A stretch of 64,000 nucleotides of DNA from Thioclava sp. SK-1 (GTDB taxonomy: Bacteria; Pseudomonadota; Alphaproteobacteria; Rhodobacterales; Rhodobacteraceae). Below are positions 44,823-53,217 of the stretch, piece after piece (the stretch's first letter is position 1; each line of letters begins with the position of its first letter). The stretch is taken from positions 1-64,000 of the forward strand of contig NZ_MDHA01000032.1 of the NCBI RefSeq assembly GCF_001705665.1, given 5' to 3'. The translations under genes were made by a program, and so were the position numbers. Below the pieces are notes generated by a model. It made no database searches and was not told where the DNA came from. It saw only the letters and a program-made list of their open reading frames with translations.

Positions 44823-46007
44823 ATGACCGATGCATCTGCACCCATCACGCAAGACGTGATGACGATCCCGCGTAAACTGCCCGAGGGCGGTAAGATCAAT
44901 CTTGTGGGCCTGACCCGCGACCAGCTACGTGCTACGCTGATCGAGGCTGGCACACCGGAAAAGCAGGCAAAGATGCGTCTGGGGCAGATCTGGCAGTGGA
45001 TCTACCATTGGGGCGTGCGCGACTTTGACGCGATGACCAATCTGTCAAAAGATTACCGTGCGCTTTTGGATGAAAAATTCGAAATTGCTTTGCCTGAGGT
45101 CGTTACCAAACAGGTATCGATGGATGGGACGCGCAAATATCTTCTGCGAATCAAAGGCGGCCACGAGGTGGAGGCGGTCTATATTCCCGAAGAAAACCGT
45201 GGGACGTTGTGTATTTCTTCCCAGGTTGGCTGCACATTGACTTGCTCATTTTGCCATACAGGCACGCAAAAGCTGGTGCGCAACCTGACCCCCGGCGAAA
45301 TCGTCGGTCAGGTGATGCTGGCGCGCGATGATCTGGGTGAATGGCCTGAGCAGGGCGCACCAAATGAAAATGCGCCGCGGCTTGTGTCGAATGTTGTTTT
45401 GATGGGCATGGGCGAGCCTTTGTATAATTTTGACAATGTGCGCGACGCAATGCAGGTCGTCATGGATGGCGAGGGGATTTCGCTGTCACGTCGCCGGATC
45501 ACCTTATCGACATCTGGTGTTGTGCCAGAGATCGCGAAAACCGCAGAAGAGATCGGCTGTTTGCTGGCTGTATCATTCCATGCGACTACGGATGAGGTCC
45601 GTGATAAGCTGGTGCCGATCAACAAACGGTGGAATATTGAAACCCTGCTGAATACACTGCGCGACTATCCGCGCCTGTCGAATTCGGAGCGGATTACCTT
45701 TGAATATGTGATGTTGAAGGATGTGAATGACACGGATGAGGACGCGCGTCGGCTGGTGAAGCTGATCCGTGGCATCCCGGCGAAGATCAACCTGATCCCG
45801 TTTAATGAATGGCCTGGCTCCCCCTATACCCGTTCTGACTGGGAGCGGATCGAAAATTTTGCGGATATTATTTATAAGGCCGGTTATGCCAGCCCGATCC
45901 GCACACCGCGTGGTGAAGATATCATGGCGGCCTGTGGGCAGCTGAAATCCGAAACCGAACGTGGCCGAAAATCGCGCAAAGATATTGCGGCTGAGGCCGG
46001 GCTGTAA
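44823..46007 (+). CDS. rlmN: 23S rRNA/tRNA methyltransferase RlmN
   Basis: A 394-residue radical SAM enzyme that methylates C2 of adenosine in 23S rRNA (position 2503) and in some tRNAs. The cluster motif is CTLTCSFC (C-x3-C-x2-C) and the C-terminal catalytic cysteine is in [22 protein letters not shown] and [10 protein letters not shown] are family motifs. The start MTDASAPI at 44823 is preferred over an upstream ATG at 44742 in the A+T-rich promoter stretch. A terminator follows. Confidence 0.96.
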   Translation: MTDASAPITQDVMTIPRKLPEGGKINLVGLTRDQLRATLIEAGTPEKQAKMRLGQIWQWIYHWGVRDFDAMTNLSKDYRALLDEKFEIALPEVVTKQVSMDGTRKYLLRIKGGHEVEAVYIPEENRGTLCISSQVGCTLTCSFCHTGTQKLVRNLTPGEIVGQVMLARDDLGEWPEQGAPNENAPRLVSNVVLMGMGEPLYNFDNVRDAMQVVMDGEGISLSRRRITLSTSGVVPEIAKTAEEIGCLLAVSFHATTDEVRDKLVPINKRWNIETLLNTLRDYPRLSNSERITFEYVMLKDVNDTDEDARRLVKLIRGIPAKINLIPFNEWPGSPYTRSDWERIENFADIIYKAGYASPIRTPRGEDIMAACGQLKSETERGRKSRKDIAAEAGL

Positions 46008-46032
46008 TTTGATCACGACCAGGTAGGTTTTC

Positions 46033-46068
46033 AAAACTCCTCGCTCATGCTTGTGCGAGGAGTTTTTT
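46033..46068 (+). terminator. Terminator after rlmN
   Basis: AAAACTCCTCGC and GCGAGGAGTTTT form a perfect 12-base stem with a ten-base loop, followed by TT. It separates rlmN from the amidoligase unit, which must therefore have its own promoter between 46069 and 46171. Confidence 0.93.
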
Positions 46069-46171
46069 ATGGTGCGTGCCGGTCGGGGGTCTGTATCAGG
46101 CCGAAAATCCTGAACACAGGTGGGAACGCAATTGTGATGAGCCGCGTTCTATCTGTGATACGGAGAGACCT

Positions 46172-47152
46172 ATGACAAATCAGACGCCGACAGATATGCA
46201 TGCTTCGCCAGATTTCGCGGCGCTTCCCAAAGATCTAAATGCCGATGGTGCACCGCGGCGCACCGGAGTCGAGGTCGAATTTGCCGGAATTGACGAAGGC
46301 CGCACAGCCCAGCTTGCCGTTCAGGCGCTGGGGGGCACAGCGCGGATGGTCAATGATAAGGATTGGGTGGTTGAAGGGTCCTGCATTGGCACCTTACAGA
46401 TCTATCTGGACCTTGCGCTACGCAAGCATATCCAAGGCCCGCTAAAGGATCTGGGGATGCGGCTGGGGCGTGAAGTTGTCCCGGTAGAAATCGTGACAGA
46501 GCCACTGACGCGCGACCAGATGACACAGCTGGATCGGTTGATTGCCGTTTTGCGCGCGCACGGGGCAAAGGGTACAGAACAAAGCGCGTTTTATGGGTTT
46601 GGCTTGCATCTGAACCCTGAAATTGCGGGGCCGGACGCGGTCGTGCGCCCACTTTTGGCCTATGCTGTGCTGGAAGATTGGATGCGCAAGACATGGCCGA
46701 TCGAAGCAACGCGGGCCACATTGCCATTCACTGACCGCTATCCCGAGAAGCTGATCCGTGCCTTGGTGGAGCTGGGTCCGGATGCGCCCTTGCCCGATGT
46801 GATCCGCTGCTACCGCGAGGCCACATTGTCGCGCAACCATGGGCTGGATATGCTGCCAGTCTTTGTGGAACTGCATCCAGAAATCATCGCGGCACAAGAT
46901 GGCAAAGGCGGCACTGTTAAACCCCGGCCTGCATTTCACTTTCGCCTGCCGGATTGCCGGATTTCCGATCCGGACTGGTCTATTGAAACTGAATGGCGGC
47001 GCTGGCATTTGGTTGAACAGGTGGCCGGGAATACGGCCCTTCTGCGCCGTTTGTGCCGTGCATGGACGGACCAGCATTCCGGGATGCAGTTTCTGGGCAT
47101 TGGCTGGCCCGATAAGGCGCATGCGATGTTAAAAGGCGCGGGGCTGGTATGA
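46172..47152 (+). CDS. Putative amidoligase (COOH-NH2 ligase, Amidoligase_2-like)
   Basis: A 326-residue soluble protein. It contains TGVEVEFAGI (E34 and E36), VPVEIVTEPL (E106, E110) and GFGLHLNPE (H146), which match the acidic and histidine positions of the glutamine-synthetase-like Amidoligase_2 family. Such enzymes are predicted to form amide bonds between carboxyl and amino groups using ATP. GGAGAG stands 7 bases before the ATG at 46172, which fixes the start. The glutamine amidotransferase gene follows with a 4-base overlap. The substrate is unknown; protein modification or a peptide-like metabolite is possible. Confidence 0.8.
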   Translation: MTNQTPTDMHASPDFAALPKDLNADGAPRRTGVEVEFAGIDEGRTAQLAVQALGGTARMVNDKDWVVEGSCIGTLQIYLDLALRKHIQGPLKDLGMRLGREVVPVEIVTEPLTRDQMTQLDRLIAVLRAHGAKGTEQSAFYGFGLHLNPEIAGPDAVVRPLLAYAVLEDWMRKTWPIEATRATLPFTDRYPEKLIRALVELGPDAPLPDVIRCYREATLSRNHGLDMLPVFVELHPEIIAAQDGKGGTVKPRPAFHFRLPDCRISDPDWSIETEWRRWHLVEQVAGNTALLRRLCRAWTDQHSGMQFLGIGWPDKAHAMLKGAGLV

Positions 47153-47865
47153 CACAGCGACCGCTGATCGGCGTCACCACATCGCTGAAAACAGGGTGGA
47201 GGGTGTTTCCCTTTATCGCGCTAGGGGTTGCCTTGGCGGGTGGACGTGCCATCCGTTGGGCTGCCGGAACCCGGGCCGAGGTCGCCGGGGTGGACGGCGT
47301 CATCGTGGGCGGCGGGGATGATATCTCGCCCGAATTATATGGCGCAGAGCTGATCACCACTGCAGTTCTGGACCCGGAACGTGATGCGCTGGAAACCTGC
47401 ATAATTGAAGAGGCGATGAAACATGGCAAGCCCGTGCTTGGGATTTGCCGCGGCGCGCAGATGCTGAATATCGCGCTGGGCGGGAACCTGCATCAGAACG
47501 CTTATGAACATTATGGGGAGCGAAAATTCTCAACTATATTGCCAAAGAAAGACGTGCAGATATGCGCGGATACCCGGCTGGCAGATCTGGCGGGGGTTCA
47601 GCCGATGCGGGTCAATGCGCTGCATTCGCAGGCGGTGGACAGGCTGGGCGATGGGCTGCAGGTTGCGGCGCGTGATCCCAGCGGCATGGTTCAAGCCATT
47701 GAACGCGTATCAGAGCCTTTCGCCCTAGGCGTGCAATGGCATCCTGAATATCTGACCTATGCACGGCGTCAGCGGGCGTTGTTTCGTGCCCTGGTCGCGG
47801 CTTCTCGTGCACGGTCAGAAGATCGCGCACAATTGGCCGAAGTCAGTGCGGTGGCACGCCACTGA
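47149..47865 (+). CDS. Class I glutamine amidotransferase-like hydrolase (peptidase C26/PuuD-like)
   Basis: A 238-residue protein with VGGGDDISPELYG, the nucleophile elbow GICRGAQMLNIALGG (C100) and the His/Glu pair in VQWHPEY (H198, E200), so the catalytic triad is complete. PuuD-type members hydrolyse gamma-glutamyl amide bonds. Coupling by a 4-base overlap to the amidoligase suggests that it cleaves, recycles or supplies nitrogen for the ligated product. It is the last gene of a two-gene unit and ends in front of the convergent NTF2-like gene. Confidence 0.85.
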   Translation: MTQRPLIGVTTSLKTGWRVFPFIALGVALAGGRAIRWAAGTRAEVAGVDGVIVGGGDDISPELYGAELITTAVLDPERDALETCIIEEAMKHGKPVLGICRGAQMLNIALGGNLHQNAYEHYGERKFSTILPKKDVQICADTRLADLAGVQPMRVNALHSQAVDRLGDGLQVAARDPSGMVQAIERVSEPFALGVQWHPEYLTYARRQRALFRALVAASRARSEDRAQLAEVSAVARH

Positions 47866-47885
47866 GGGACCTGGCTTTCACCGGG

Positions 47886-48263
47886 TTAGCTTTGGTCAAT
47901 AATTTGCGTGATATGTTGCCCGCTGATGCGAAAGCTGGATCGGCCTTTAAAGGCAATCTCTTGTCCCGCTTTCCAACCATTGGGAAGATCCATCGCTGGC
48001 TCACCGAAATAATCGACCTCAATCAATGTATGATCCGCCACGGTGATCGCATGGGTAATGACCTGTCTGCGCCATTTGAATGCGCTGATGGCAAAGGTTG
48101 CCATTTGGCTGAATTCTAATTTGCCATGGGCTTGGGCGTAGGTTGCGCCATCCACGATGCTGCGAAAATGGATGTTTTCGGGCATCATTGCCAACATGGC
48201 CCCGATATCCATCGCGTTATAGGCATCAATGTAGCGCTCTATCAGCGCAGGGATCGTGGTCAT
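47886..48263 (-). CDS. NTF2-like/SnoaL-type small protein
   Basis: A 125-residue protein with the helix-and-sheet pattern of the NTF2 superfamily (IERYIDAYNAMDIGAMLAMM, ENIHFRS, HTLIEVDYFGEPAMDLPN, FRISGQHITQIIDQS). Family members include isomerases, dehydratases and ligand-binding proteins, so no function is given. A TATACT sequence at about 48300 on the minus strand, between the upstream stem-loop and the gene, may be its -10 box. Confidence 0.75.
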   Translation of the reverse strand: MTTIPALIERYIDAYNAMDIGAMLAMMPENIHFRSIVDGATYAQAHGKLEFSQMATFAISAFKWRRQVITHAITVADHTLIEVDYFGEPAMDLPNGWKAGQEIAFKGRSSFRISGQHITQIIDQS

Positions 48264-48303
48264 GGCCTCCTCGCTTTGTCACCGAATAAGACCACAGTAT
48301 AGC

Positions 48304-48336
48304 ATAGGAATGGGCGCTGCGGTGGCCCATTCCTAT
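48304..48336 (-). terminator. Strong stem-loop after the LOG-family gene
   Basis: ATAGGAATGGGC and GCCCATTCCTAT pair perfectly over 12 bases with a nine-base loop. It lies 17 bases beyond the stop of the LOG-family gene. There is no T-run, so it may be a Rho-assisted or RNA-stabilising stem rather than a classic terminator. Confidence 0.6.
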
Positions 48337-48353
48337 TCGTGCTAAAGGCAGGG

Positions 48354-49205
48354 TTAACAGCCCTCTGGATTAAAGGCGTCAATTACCGCCAGGGCCTCAT
48401 CTGCAGTTTCGACAAATGAGATCAGCTTCAGGTCATCGCGCGAGATTGTGCCGGCATCCGCCAACGCGTCCCAATTGATGATTTTAGCCCAGAAGGCCTT
48501 TCCAAACAGAATGAACGGCACGCGCTGCATCCGTTTGGTTTGGATCAGTGTCAGGGCCTCGAACATCTCGTCAAGCGTACCGAACCCGCCGGGAAACACC
48601 GTGATTGCAGAGGCGCGCATTAAGAAATGCATTTTCCGGATCGCAAAATAATGGAAATTGAACGACAGCGACGGTGTGACATAGGGGTTGGGCGCCTGCT
48701 CATGTGGCAGCACGATATTCAGGCCGATGGTTTGGCCGCCCGCCTCATGTGCGCCCTTATTTCCGGCCTCCATCACGCCAGGGCCACCGCCGGTGCAAAC
48801 CACATGCTGACGACCATATTCCGCCATAGAGCGTTCGGTCATTTTGCGCGCAAATATCTCTGCTTCGGTATAGTAATGCGACAGTTCTGCCAGATAGGGG
48901 GTCTTGGCGGTGCCTTTGTTTTCGGGTGACGGAATGCGCGCGCCACCAAACATCACCACAACGGATTCGATACCGCGTTCATCCATGATCATCTGCGGCT
49001 TCAGCAATTCCAATTGCAGCCGCACGGGGCGCAATTCTTCGCGCATCATGAAATCATCATCGGTAAATGCCAGCCGATAAGCGGGGGACCTGGTCTGTGG
49101 GGTATCGGGCACGCGGTCGGCGCTGCGGGCATCTTCGACGCTGTCACGCAGGGTCGTGCGGTGGGGCTCTTGGCCGAATTCTTCAGTGGTCTCATGTGAG
49201 GCCAT
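48354..49205 (-). CDS. LOG-family Rossmann protein (lysine-decarboxylase-like)
   Basis: A 283-residue protein. The core carries CTGGGPGVMEAGNKGAHEAG and VFPGGFGTLDEMFEALT, the nucleotide-binding PGGxGTxxE motif of the LOG family, whose members cleave nucleotide 5'-monophosphates (cytokinin activation in plants and relatives). It is longer than the common 180-200-residue LOG proteins by an N-terminal extension of about 85 residues. A role in purine or pyrimidine nucleotide breakdown is likely but the substrate is not certain. Confidence 0.85.
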   Translation of the reverse strand: MASHETTEEFGQEPHRTTLRDSVEDARSADRVPDTPQTRSPAYRLAFTDDDFMMREELRPVRLQLELLKPQMIMDERGIESVVVMFGGARIPSPENKGTAKTPYLAELSHYYTEAEIFARKMTERSMAEYGRQHVVCTGGGPGVMEAGNKGAHEAGGQTIGLNIVLPHEQAPNPYVTPSLSFNFHYFAIRKMHFLMRASAITVFPGGFGTLDEMFEALTLIQTKRMQRVPFILFGKAFWAKIINWDALADAGTISRDDLKLISFVETADEALAVIDAFNPEGC

Positions 49206-49391
49206 ATCGGGGGCTCCTCTCTACTTTCGTCTTGGTATGACTGTTTTTTACCGGCTCCGCCACACGGGAGATGCGCAAGGAGGATTTGCGCTATATGTTC
49301 CGGTGAACCCCAAGGACAAGACCGAATAACCGTTGAGAAACGATCAAGGCTGGTCCATAGAAGCGCAAACCTAACCGATTAGGAGGCACAG

Positions 49392-50219
49392 ATGCCGTAT
49401 TCCGCGCTTGAAACCGCCATCGAATCCGCATGGGACGCCCGTGATGCGATCACACCGGCAACCACGGGCGAAACCCGTGAGGCCATCGAAACCACGCTGA
49501 ACATGCTCGACAGTGGGAAACTGCGTGTGGCTGAAAAGCAGGCCGATGGCAGCTGGCATGTCAATCAATGGGCCAAGAAGGCCGTTCTGCTTGGCTTCCG
49601 TCTGAAAGACATGGAGCTGCAAGAAGGCGGTCCACAAGGCGGCGGCTGGTGGGATAAGGTCGACAGCAAGTTCAAAGGCTGGACCGAGGCGGATTGGAAG
49701 GCGGCTGGCTTCCGCGCCGTGCCAAACTGTGTTGTGCGCAAATCGGCCTATATCGCCAAAGGCACCGTTTTGATGCCGTCTTTCGTGAACCTTGGCGCCT
49801 TTGTGGACGAGGGCACGATGGTTGACACATGGGCCACCGTTGGTTCATGCGCGCAGATCGGCAAAAACGTGCACCTGTCGGGCGGTGTCGGCATTGGTGG
49901 CGTATTGGAACCTATGCAGGCGGGGCCGACCATCATTGAAGATAACTGCTTTATCGGCGCGCGTTCCGAAGTTGTTGAGGGCGTGATCGTCCGTGAAGGC
50001 TCTGTCTTGGGTATGGGCGTGTATCTGGGTCAATCGACCAAGATCGTTGATCGTGAAACCGGCGAAGTAATGTATGGCGAAGTGCCGCCTTACTCGGTCG
50101 TGGTGTCGGGCTCAATGCCATCGAAAAACGGCGTGCATCTGTATTGCGCGGTGATCGTGAAGCGCGTTGACGAAAAGACTCGGTCCAAGACCGGCGTGAA
50201 TGAGCTGCTGCGCGACTAA
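49392..50219 (+). CDS. dapD: Tetrahydrodipicolinate N-succinyltransferase DapD
   Basis: A 275-residue enzyme of the lysine/meso-diaminopimelate pathway that succinylates tetrahydrodipicolinate. The C-terminal left-handed beta-helix is visible as hexapeptide repeats ([40 protein letters not shown]). [19 protein letters not shown] precedes it. AGGAGG lies 5 bases before the start. The length is normal. The LOG gene is divergent from it. Confidence 0.96.
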   Translation: MPYSALETAIESAWDARDAITPATTGETREAIETTLNMLDSGKLRVAEKQADGSWHVNQWAKKAVLLGFRLKDMELQEGGPQGGGWWDKVDSKFKGWTEADWKAAGFRAVPNCVVRKSAYIAKGTVLMPSFVNLGAFVDEGTMVDTWATVGSCAQIGKNVHLSGGVGIGGVLEPMQAGPTIIEDNCFIGARSEVVEGVIVREGSVLGMGVYLGQSTKIVDRETGEVMYGEVPPYSVVVSGSMPSKNGVHLYCAVIVKRVDEKTRSKTGVNELLRD

Positions 50220-50453
50220 GCCGGCACAGACTGGGCGCGGCCATCATTTTGGGCCGCTGCCTGTGTGACAGGGGTGATGGCCTGAACCCAGGCCGCACCC
50301 TTTCCCCCCGGCTGAGGTGCTGCTCGCACTCGCCGGGGCCTTGCGGGGGCCCACGCGCTGCGAAACATGCTTAGCGCTAAATTTACAAAGTTGCGGAACC
50401 GATGTTTGTTTGCCTGCGTTCTTTATTCAACTGGATATTGAAAGGAACGTAGC

Positions 50454-50714
50454 ATGGCTGGTTTAGGTTGGTTGGCTGCAATTATCGTCGGCGCACTTGC
50501 AGGCTGGATTGCAGAAAAAATTATGAAATCCGATATGGGTCTGTTGATGAATATCGTGCTGGGTATTGTTGGCGCGATCGTCTTGAACTTTTTGCTGGTC
50601 GCGATCATCGGCTCTACCTTGGGTGGCTGGATCGGTCAGTTGATCGTTGGTGTTATCGGCGCTTGCTTGTTGATTGCCGTGACCCGTGCGATCCGTGGTC
50701 GGTCCCACGTCTAA
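50454..50714 (+). CDS. GlsB/YeaQ/YmgE-family small membrane protein
   Basis: An 86-residue, Gly/Ile-rich protein with three hydrophobic segments (WLAAIIVGALAGWIAEKIM, LMNIVLGIVGAIVLNFLLVA, GQLIVGVIGACLLIAVTRAI), the pattern of transglycosylase-associated/GlsB stress proteins. Their role is unclear but expression often rises with stress. It is monocistronic, with a terminator directly behind it. The preceding 234 bases hold no gene I can support. Confidence 0.85.
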   Translation: MAGLGWLAAIIVGALAGWIAEKIMKSDMGLLMNIVLGIVGAIVLNFLLVAIIGSTLGGWIGQLIVGVIGACLLIAVTRAIRGRSHV

Positions 50715-50743
50715 AGACCCCCGCCCTTATTGTCTCGGAAGAG

Positions 50744-50768
50744 CCTGGCCCCTGCGGCCAGGTTTTTT
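50744..50768 (+). terminator. Terminator after the GlsB-like gene
   Basis: CCTGGCC and GGCCAGG form a seven-base stem with a five-base loop, followed by six T residues. It lies 30 bases after the stop. Confidence 0.9.
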
Positions 50769-50825
50769 CGTTTGACGGTGGCGCAACGCTTGCCTACTGC
50801 CCATAGGATCGAAGGAGTGCGCATC

Positions 50826-51203
50826 ATGTCAGACCAACCCGCAAAGCCAACGGGCGATAAACCCGCCAAGGTCAAAAAAACAAGCCGTCAGCAGGTCTAT
50901 ACGCTGGTGGTCGAAGTTGGCCGCTCGCAGGGTGATGGCCTTCCCAAAGGGGCAACAGGTGGCGCGTTGATGTGCTATTCTTCGGGCGTGGATGAGGCAG
51001 AGGCAGTGCGCGAAACCGTTGCGATCTTAAAACAGGCCGAATTGGCGCCGTTGGACGTCAATAGCTATGGCACCATCGCCGAGCGTGAGAAAATGGGTCA
51101 TGAGATCGACGCGGAAGAACGCGAATTGATGCAGCGCGCCTTGGATGAAAATTCTGTCGTGGTCGCCCAGCTTACGCCCTTCTTCGATACAAAAAAACAC
51201 TGA
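50826..51203 (+). CDS. Conserved-looking protein of unknown function
   Basis: A 125-residue protein with a Lys/Pro-rich N-terminus (about residues 1-22), then a compact part YTLVVEVGRSQGDGLPKGAT, GGALMCYSSGVDEAEAVRET and ELAPLDVNSYGTIAEREKMG. No signal or membrane segment is seen. The start at 50826 is chosen because the upstream in-frame stretch would read the terminator. I do not recognise a characterised family. It may be transcribed alone. Confidence 0.65.
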   Translation: MSDQPAKPTGDKPAKVKKTSRQQVYTLVVEVGRSQGDGLPKGATGGALMCYSSGVDEAEAVRETVAILKQAELAPLDVNSYGTIAEREKMGHEIDAEERELMQRALDENSVVVAQLTPFFDTKKH

Positions 51204-51302
51204 TAGCGGCGGCGAAAGCCTGCTTATTTTGTCGGTTATGTCATGGGTTGATTGAACTGGCGCATAGGCTTGATACACTGTTTCAAAACCGGAAACGGGC
51301 AA

Positions 51303-52586
51303 ATGAATCGGGCAATCATGAAACGCGCAGTCAGACTTCTTTCTATCTCATTCTTGGCCTTCACGGGGCTTTCGGCCTGTGCTGGCCCATTGGAAACCTC
51401 GCCGCGGCCGATGGCGCGTGGCGCGGCACCCGTGGCCGACGCTGTGCCGGACGTGGACAGCGCGACACAGGCGCGGTTCAACGCATGGGTGTCGGGATTT
51501 AAATCGCGCGCCTTGGCAAATGGCATCACCGAGGCCACATGGCGGCGTGCCATGACCGGGGTGCATTACAATCCCAAGGTGATCGAGCGTGACCGGTATC
51601 AGTCGGAATTCACCAAATCCATCTGGGATTATCTGGATGGTGCCGTTTCCGAAAGCCGGATCACGAATGGCCGCGCCATGTTGGCCAAGAACCGCCGCGT
51701 GTTAGAACGGATCGAAGCAAAATACGGAGTGCCCAAAGAAATCGTTGTGGCGGTTTGGGGCATGGAGACAAATTACGGCACGACGCGTGGGTCGATGGGT
51801 GTCATCTCTTCTTTGTCGACGCTGGCCTATGACGGGCGGCGTGGAGAATTCTTTGCCAAGCAGTTGATTGCGGCGCTGAAAATCATCCAATCGGGGGATG
51901 TCGATGCTGCACATATGACAGGCTCTTGGGCAGGGGCGATGGGGCATACCCAGTTCATTCCGACCTCTTATCTGACCTATGCGGTGGATTTCACCGGCGA
52001 TGGTCGCCGTGACATCTGGTCCAATGACCCAACGGATGCATTGGCCTCGACGGCGGCCTATTTGGCGCGGTCGGGCTGGACCAAAGGTCAGCCTTGGGGT
52101 GTTGAGGTCACGCTGCCCAGCGGGTTTAATTATAACCTGTCGGGGAAAGGCACGACCCGCACACCGGCCCAATGGGCCGCAATGGGTGTGAAGGCCGCAG
52201 GCGGTGGCCGTGTGGGCAATTACGGCGCTGCGTCTATCTTGCTGCCTGCCGGGGCAAAGGGACCTGCCTTTATGATCTTTGGCAATTTCAAAGCGATTTC
52301 GCGCTATAATAACGCAGATAGCTATGTCTTGGGTGTGGGCCATCTGGCGGATCGCATCGGCGGGGCCGGGCCCTTCATCAATGACTGGCCGCGCACGGGC
52401 AAACCGCTGAGCGAAAAGCAAAAAGTCGAACTGCAAGAACGGCTGACCGCGCGGGGCTTTGATACGGATGGCACCGATGGCAAAATTGGCGCAAACACAA
52501 CCAAGGCAATTGTGGCCTATCAAAAATCGGCCGGCTTGCCAGCGGATGGCTATGCCACATTAGAGCTGCTGCAGACGCTTCGCTAA
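51303..52586 (+). CDS. Lytic murein transglycosylase, MltB-type lipoprotein
   Basis: A 427-residue outer-membrane lipoprotein that cleaves the peptidoglycan glycan strand. A lipobox (LSAC, Cys at about residue 26) follows a signal helix. The SLT_2 domain carries the catalytic Glu in VAVWGMETNYG and GSWAGAMGHTQFIPTSY. The C-terminal 65 residues are a peptidoglycan-binding domain (RLTARGFDTDGTDGKIGANT). Starts at 51303 and 51318 are both possible. The next gene begins 64 bases downstream. Confidence 0.9.
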   Translation: MNRAIMKRAVRLLSISFLAFTGLSACAGPLETSPRPMARGAAPVADAVPDVDSATQARFNAWVSGFKSRALANGITEATWRRAMTGVHYNPKVIERDRYQSEFTKSIWDYLDGAVSESRITNGRAMLAKNRRVLERIEAKYGVPKEIVVAVWGMETNYGTTRGSMGVISSLSTLAYDGRRGEFFAKQLIAALKIIQSGDVDAAHMTGSWAGAMGHTQFIPTSYLTYAVDFTGDGRRDIWSNDPTDALASTAAYLARSGWTKGQPWGVEVTLPSGFNYNLSGKGTTRTPAQWAAMGVKAAGGGRVGNYGAASILLPAGAKGPAFMIFGNFKAISRYNNADSYVLGVGHLADRIGGAGPFINDWPRTGKPLSEKQKVELQERLTARGFDTDGTDGKIGANTTKAIVAYQKSAGLPADGYATLELLQTLR

Positions 52587-52602
52587 GGGTCAGTGACTTG
52601 CA

Positions 52603-52653
52603 CATGGGCGGGCTTTGCGTCTTGATGGCGCAAAGAACAGGAGCCCGCCCATG
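52603..52653 (+). promoter_or_regulatory. Stem-loop enclosing the start codon of the DUF4202 gene
   Basis: CATGGGCGGGCT (52603-52614) pairs perfectly with AGCCCGCCCATG (52642-52653), whose last three bases are the DUF4202 start codon. An inner five-base stem (TTGCG/CGCAA) and an eight-base bulge carrying part of the AGGAG ribosome site lie within. The RNA structure would hide the start codon and could control translation, or serve as a partial terminator for the upstream mltB-like gene. Confidence 0.55.
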
Positions 52654-53211
52654 ACTGCCAGCCTTAGCGCCGCGATTGTCGCAATTGATGCCGCAAATGC
52701 GAAAGACCCGAACCTTGAAGATGGCCAGCCCAGCGAATTGCTGTATGGCCAGCGAATGACCGTGGAGCAGGAATTGTTGTTCCCTGATGCCTCGGATCAT
52801 TTGAAGATTGCCGCCCGGGGCCAGCATATTGAACGATGGACCTTACCGCGCAGTGAGTATCCCGAAGGGAAGACCGGCTATCTGAGCTGGCGGCGCGAAC
52901 AGGGGCGGCGCCATGCCGAACGCGTGGCGCAGATCATGACCGACGCTGGCTATAGCGCGGATGACGTGACGCAGGTTGAAAAGATGCTGCGCAAAGAAGG
53001 GATCAAGCGCGACCCTCAGGTGCAAGCCCTGGAAGATGTGATCTGCTTTACGTTCGTGCGTCACTATCTGGGGGATTTTGCCAAAACGCAGACGCCAGAG
53101 CATCTGTTGGATATTGTGCAAAAGACCGCGCGGAAAATGTCACCCGAGGCGCGGGCAAAGGCCCTGACAGAATTCACCATGCCAGAGGCCTTTGCCGAGG
53201 CGTTCCGCTAA
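52651..53211 (+). CDS. DUF4202 protein
   Basis: A 186-residue soluble protein with AIDAANAKDPNLEDGQP, ELLYGQRMTVEQELL, AARGQHIERWTLPRSEYPEG and KTGYLSWRREQGRRHAERVA, which together are the DUF4202 pattern. The histidines and acidic residues (H in GQHIERW, H in RRHAE) resemble a metal-binding HD-like helical fold, but no activity is established. ACAGGAG precedes the start, which lies in a strong stem. It ends 7 bases before the convergent EamA gene. Confidence 0.8.
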   Translation: MTASLSAAIVAIDAANAKDPNLEDGQPSELLYGQRMTVEQELLFPDASDHLKIAARGQHIERWTLPRSEYPEGKTGYLSWRREQGRRHAERVAQIMTDAGYSADDVTQVEKMLRKEGIKRDPQVQALEDVICFTFVRHYLGDFAKTQTPEHLLDIVQKTARKMSPEARAKALTEFTMPEAFAEAFR

Positions 53212-53217
53212 ACCCAG

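Noticed and set aside
50220-50453. Possible small RNA or hairpins in the gap after dapD
   Set aside because: Only short G+C-rich repeats were seen; nothing with a promoter-terminator pattern could be supported.
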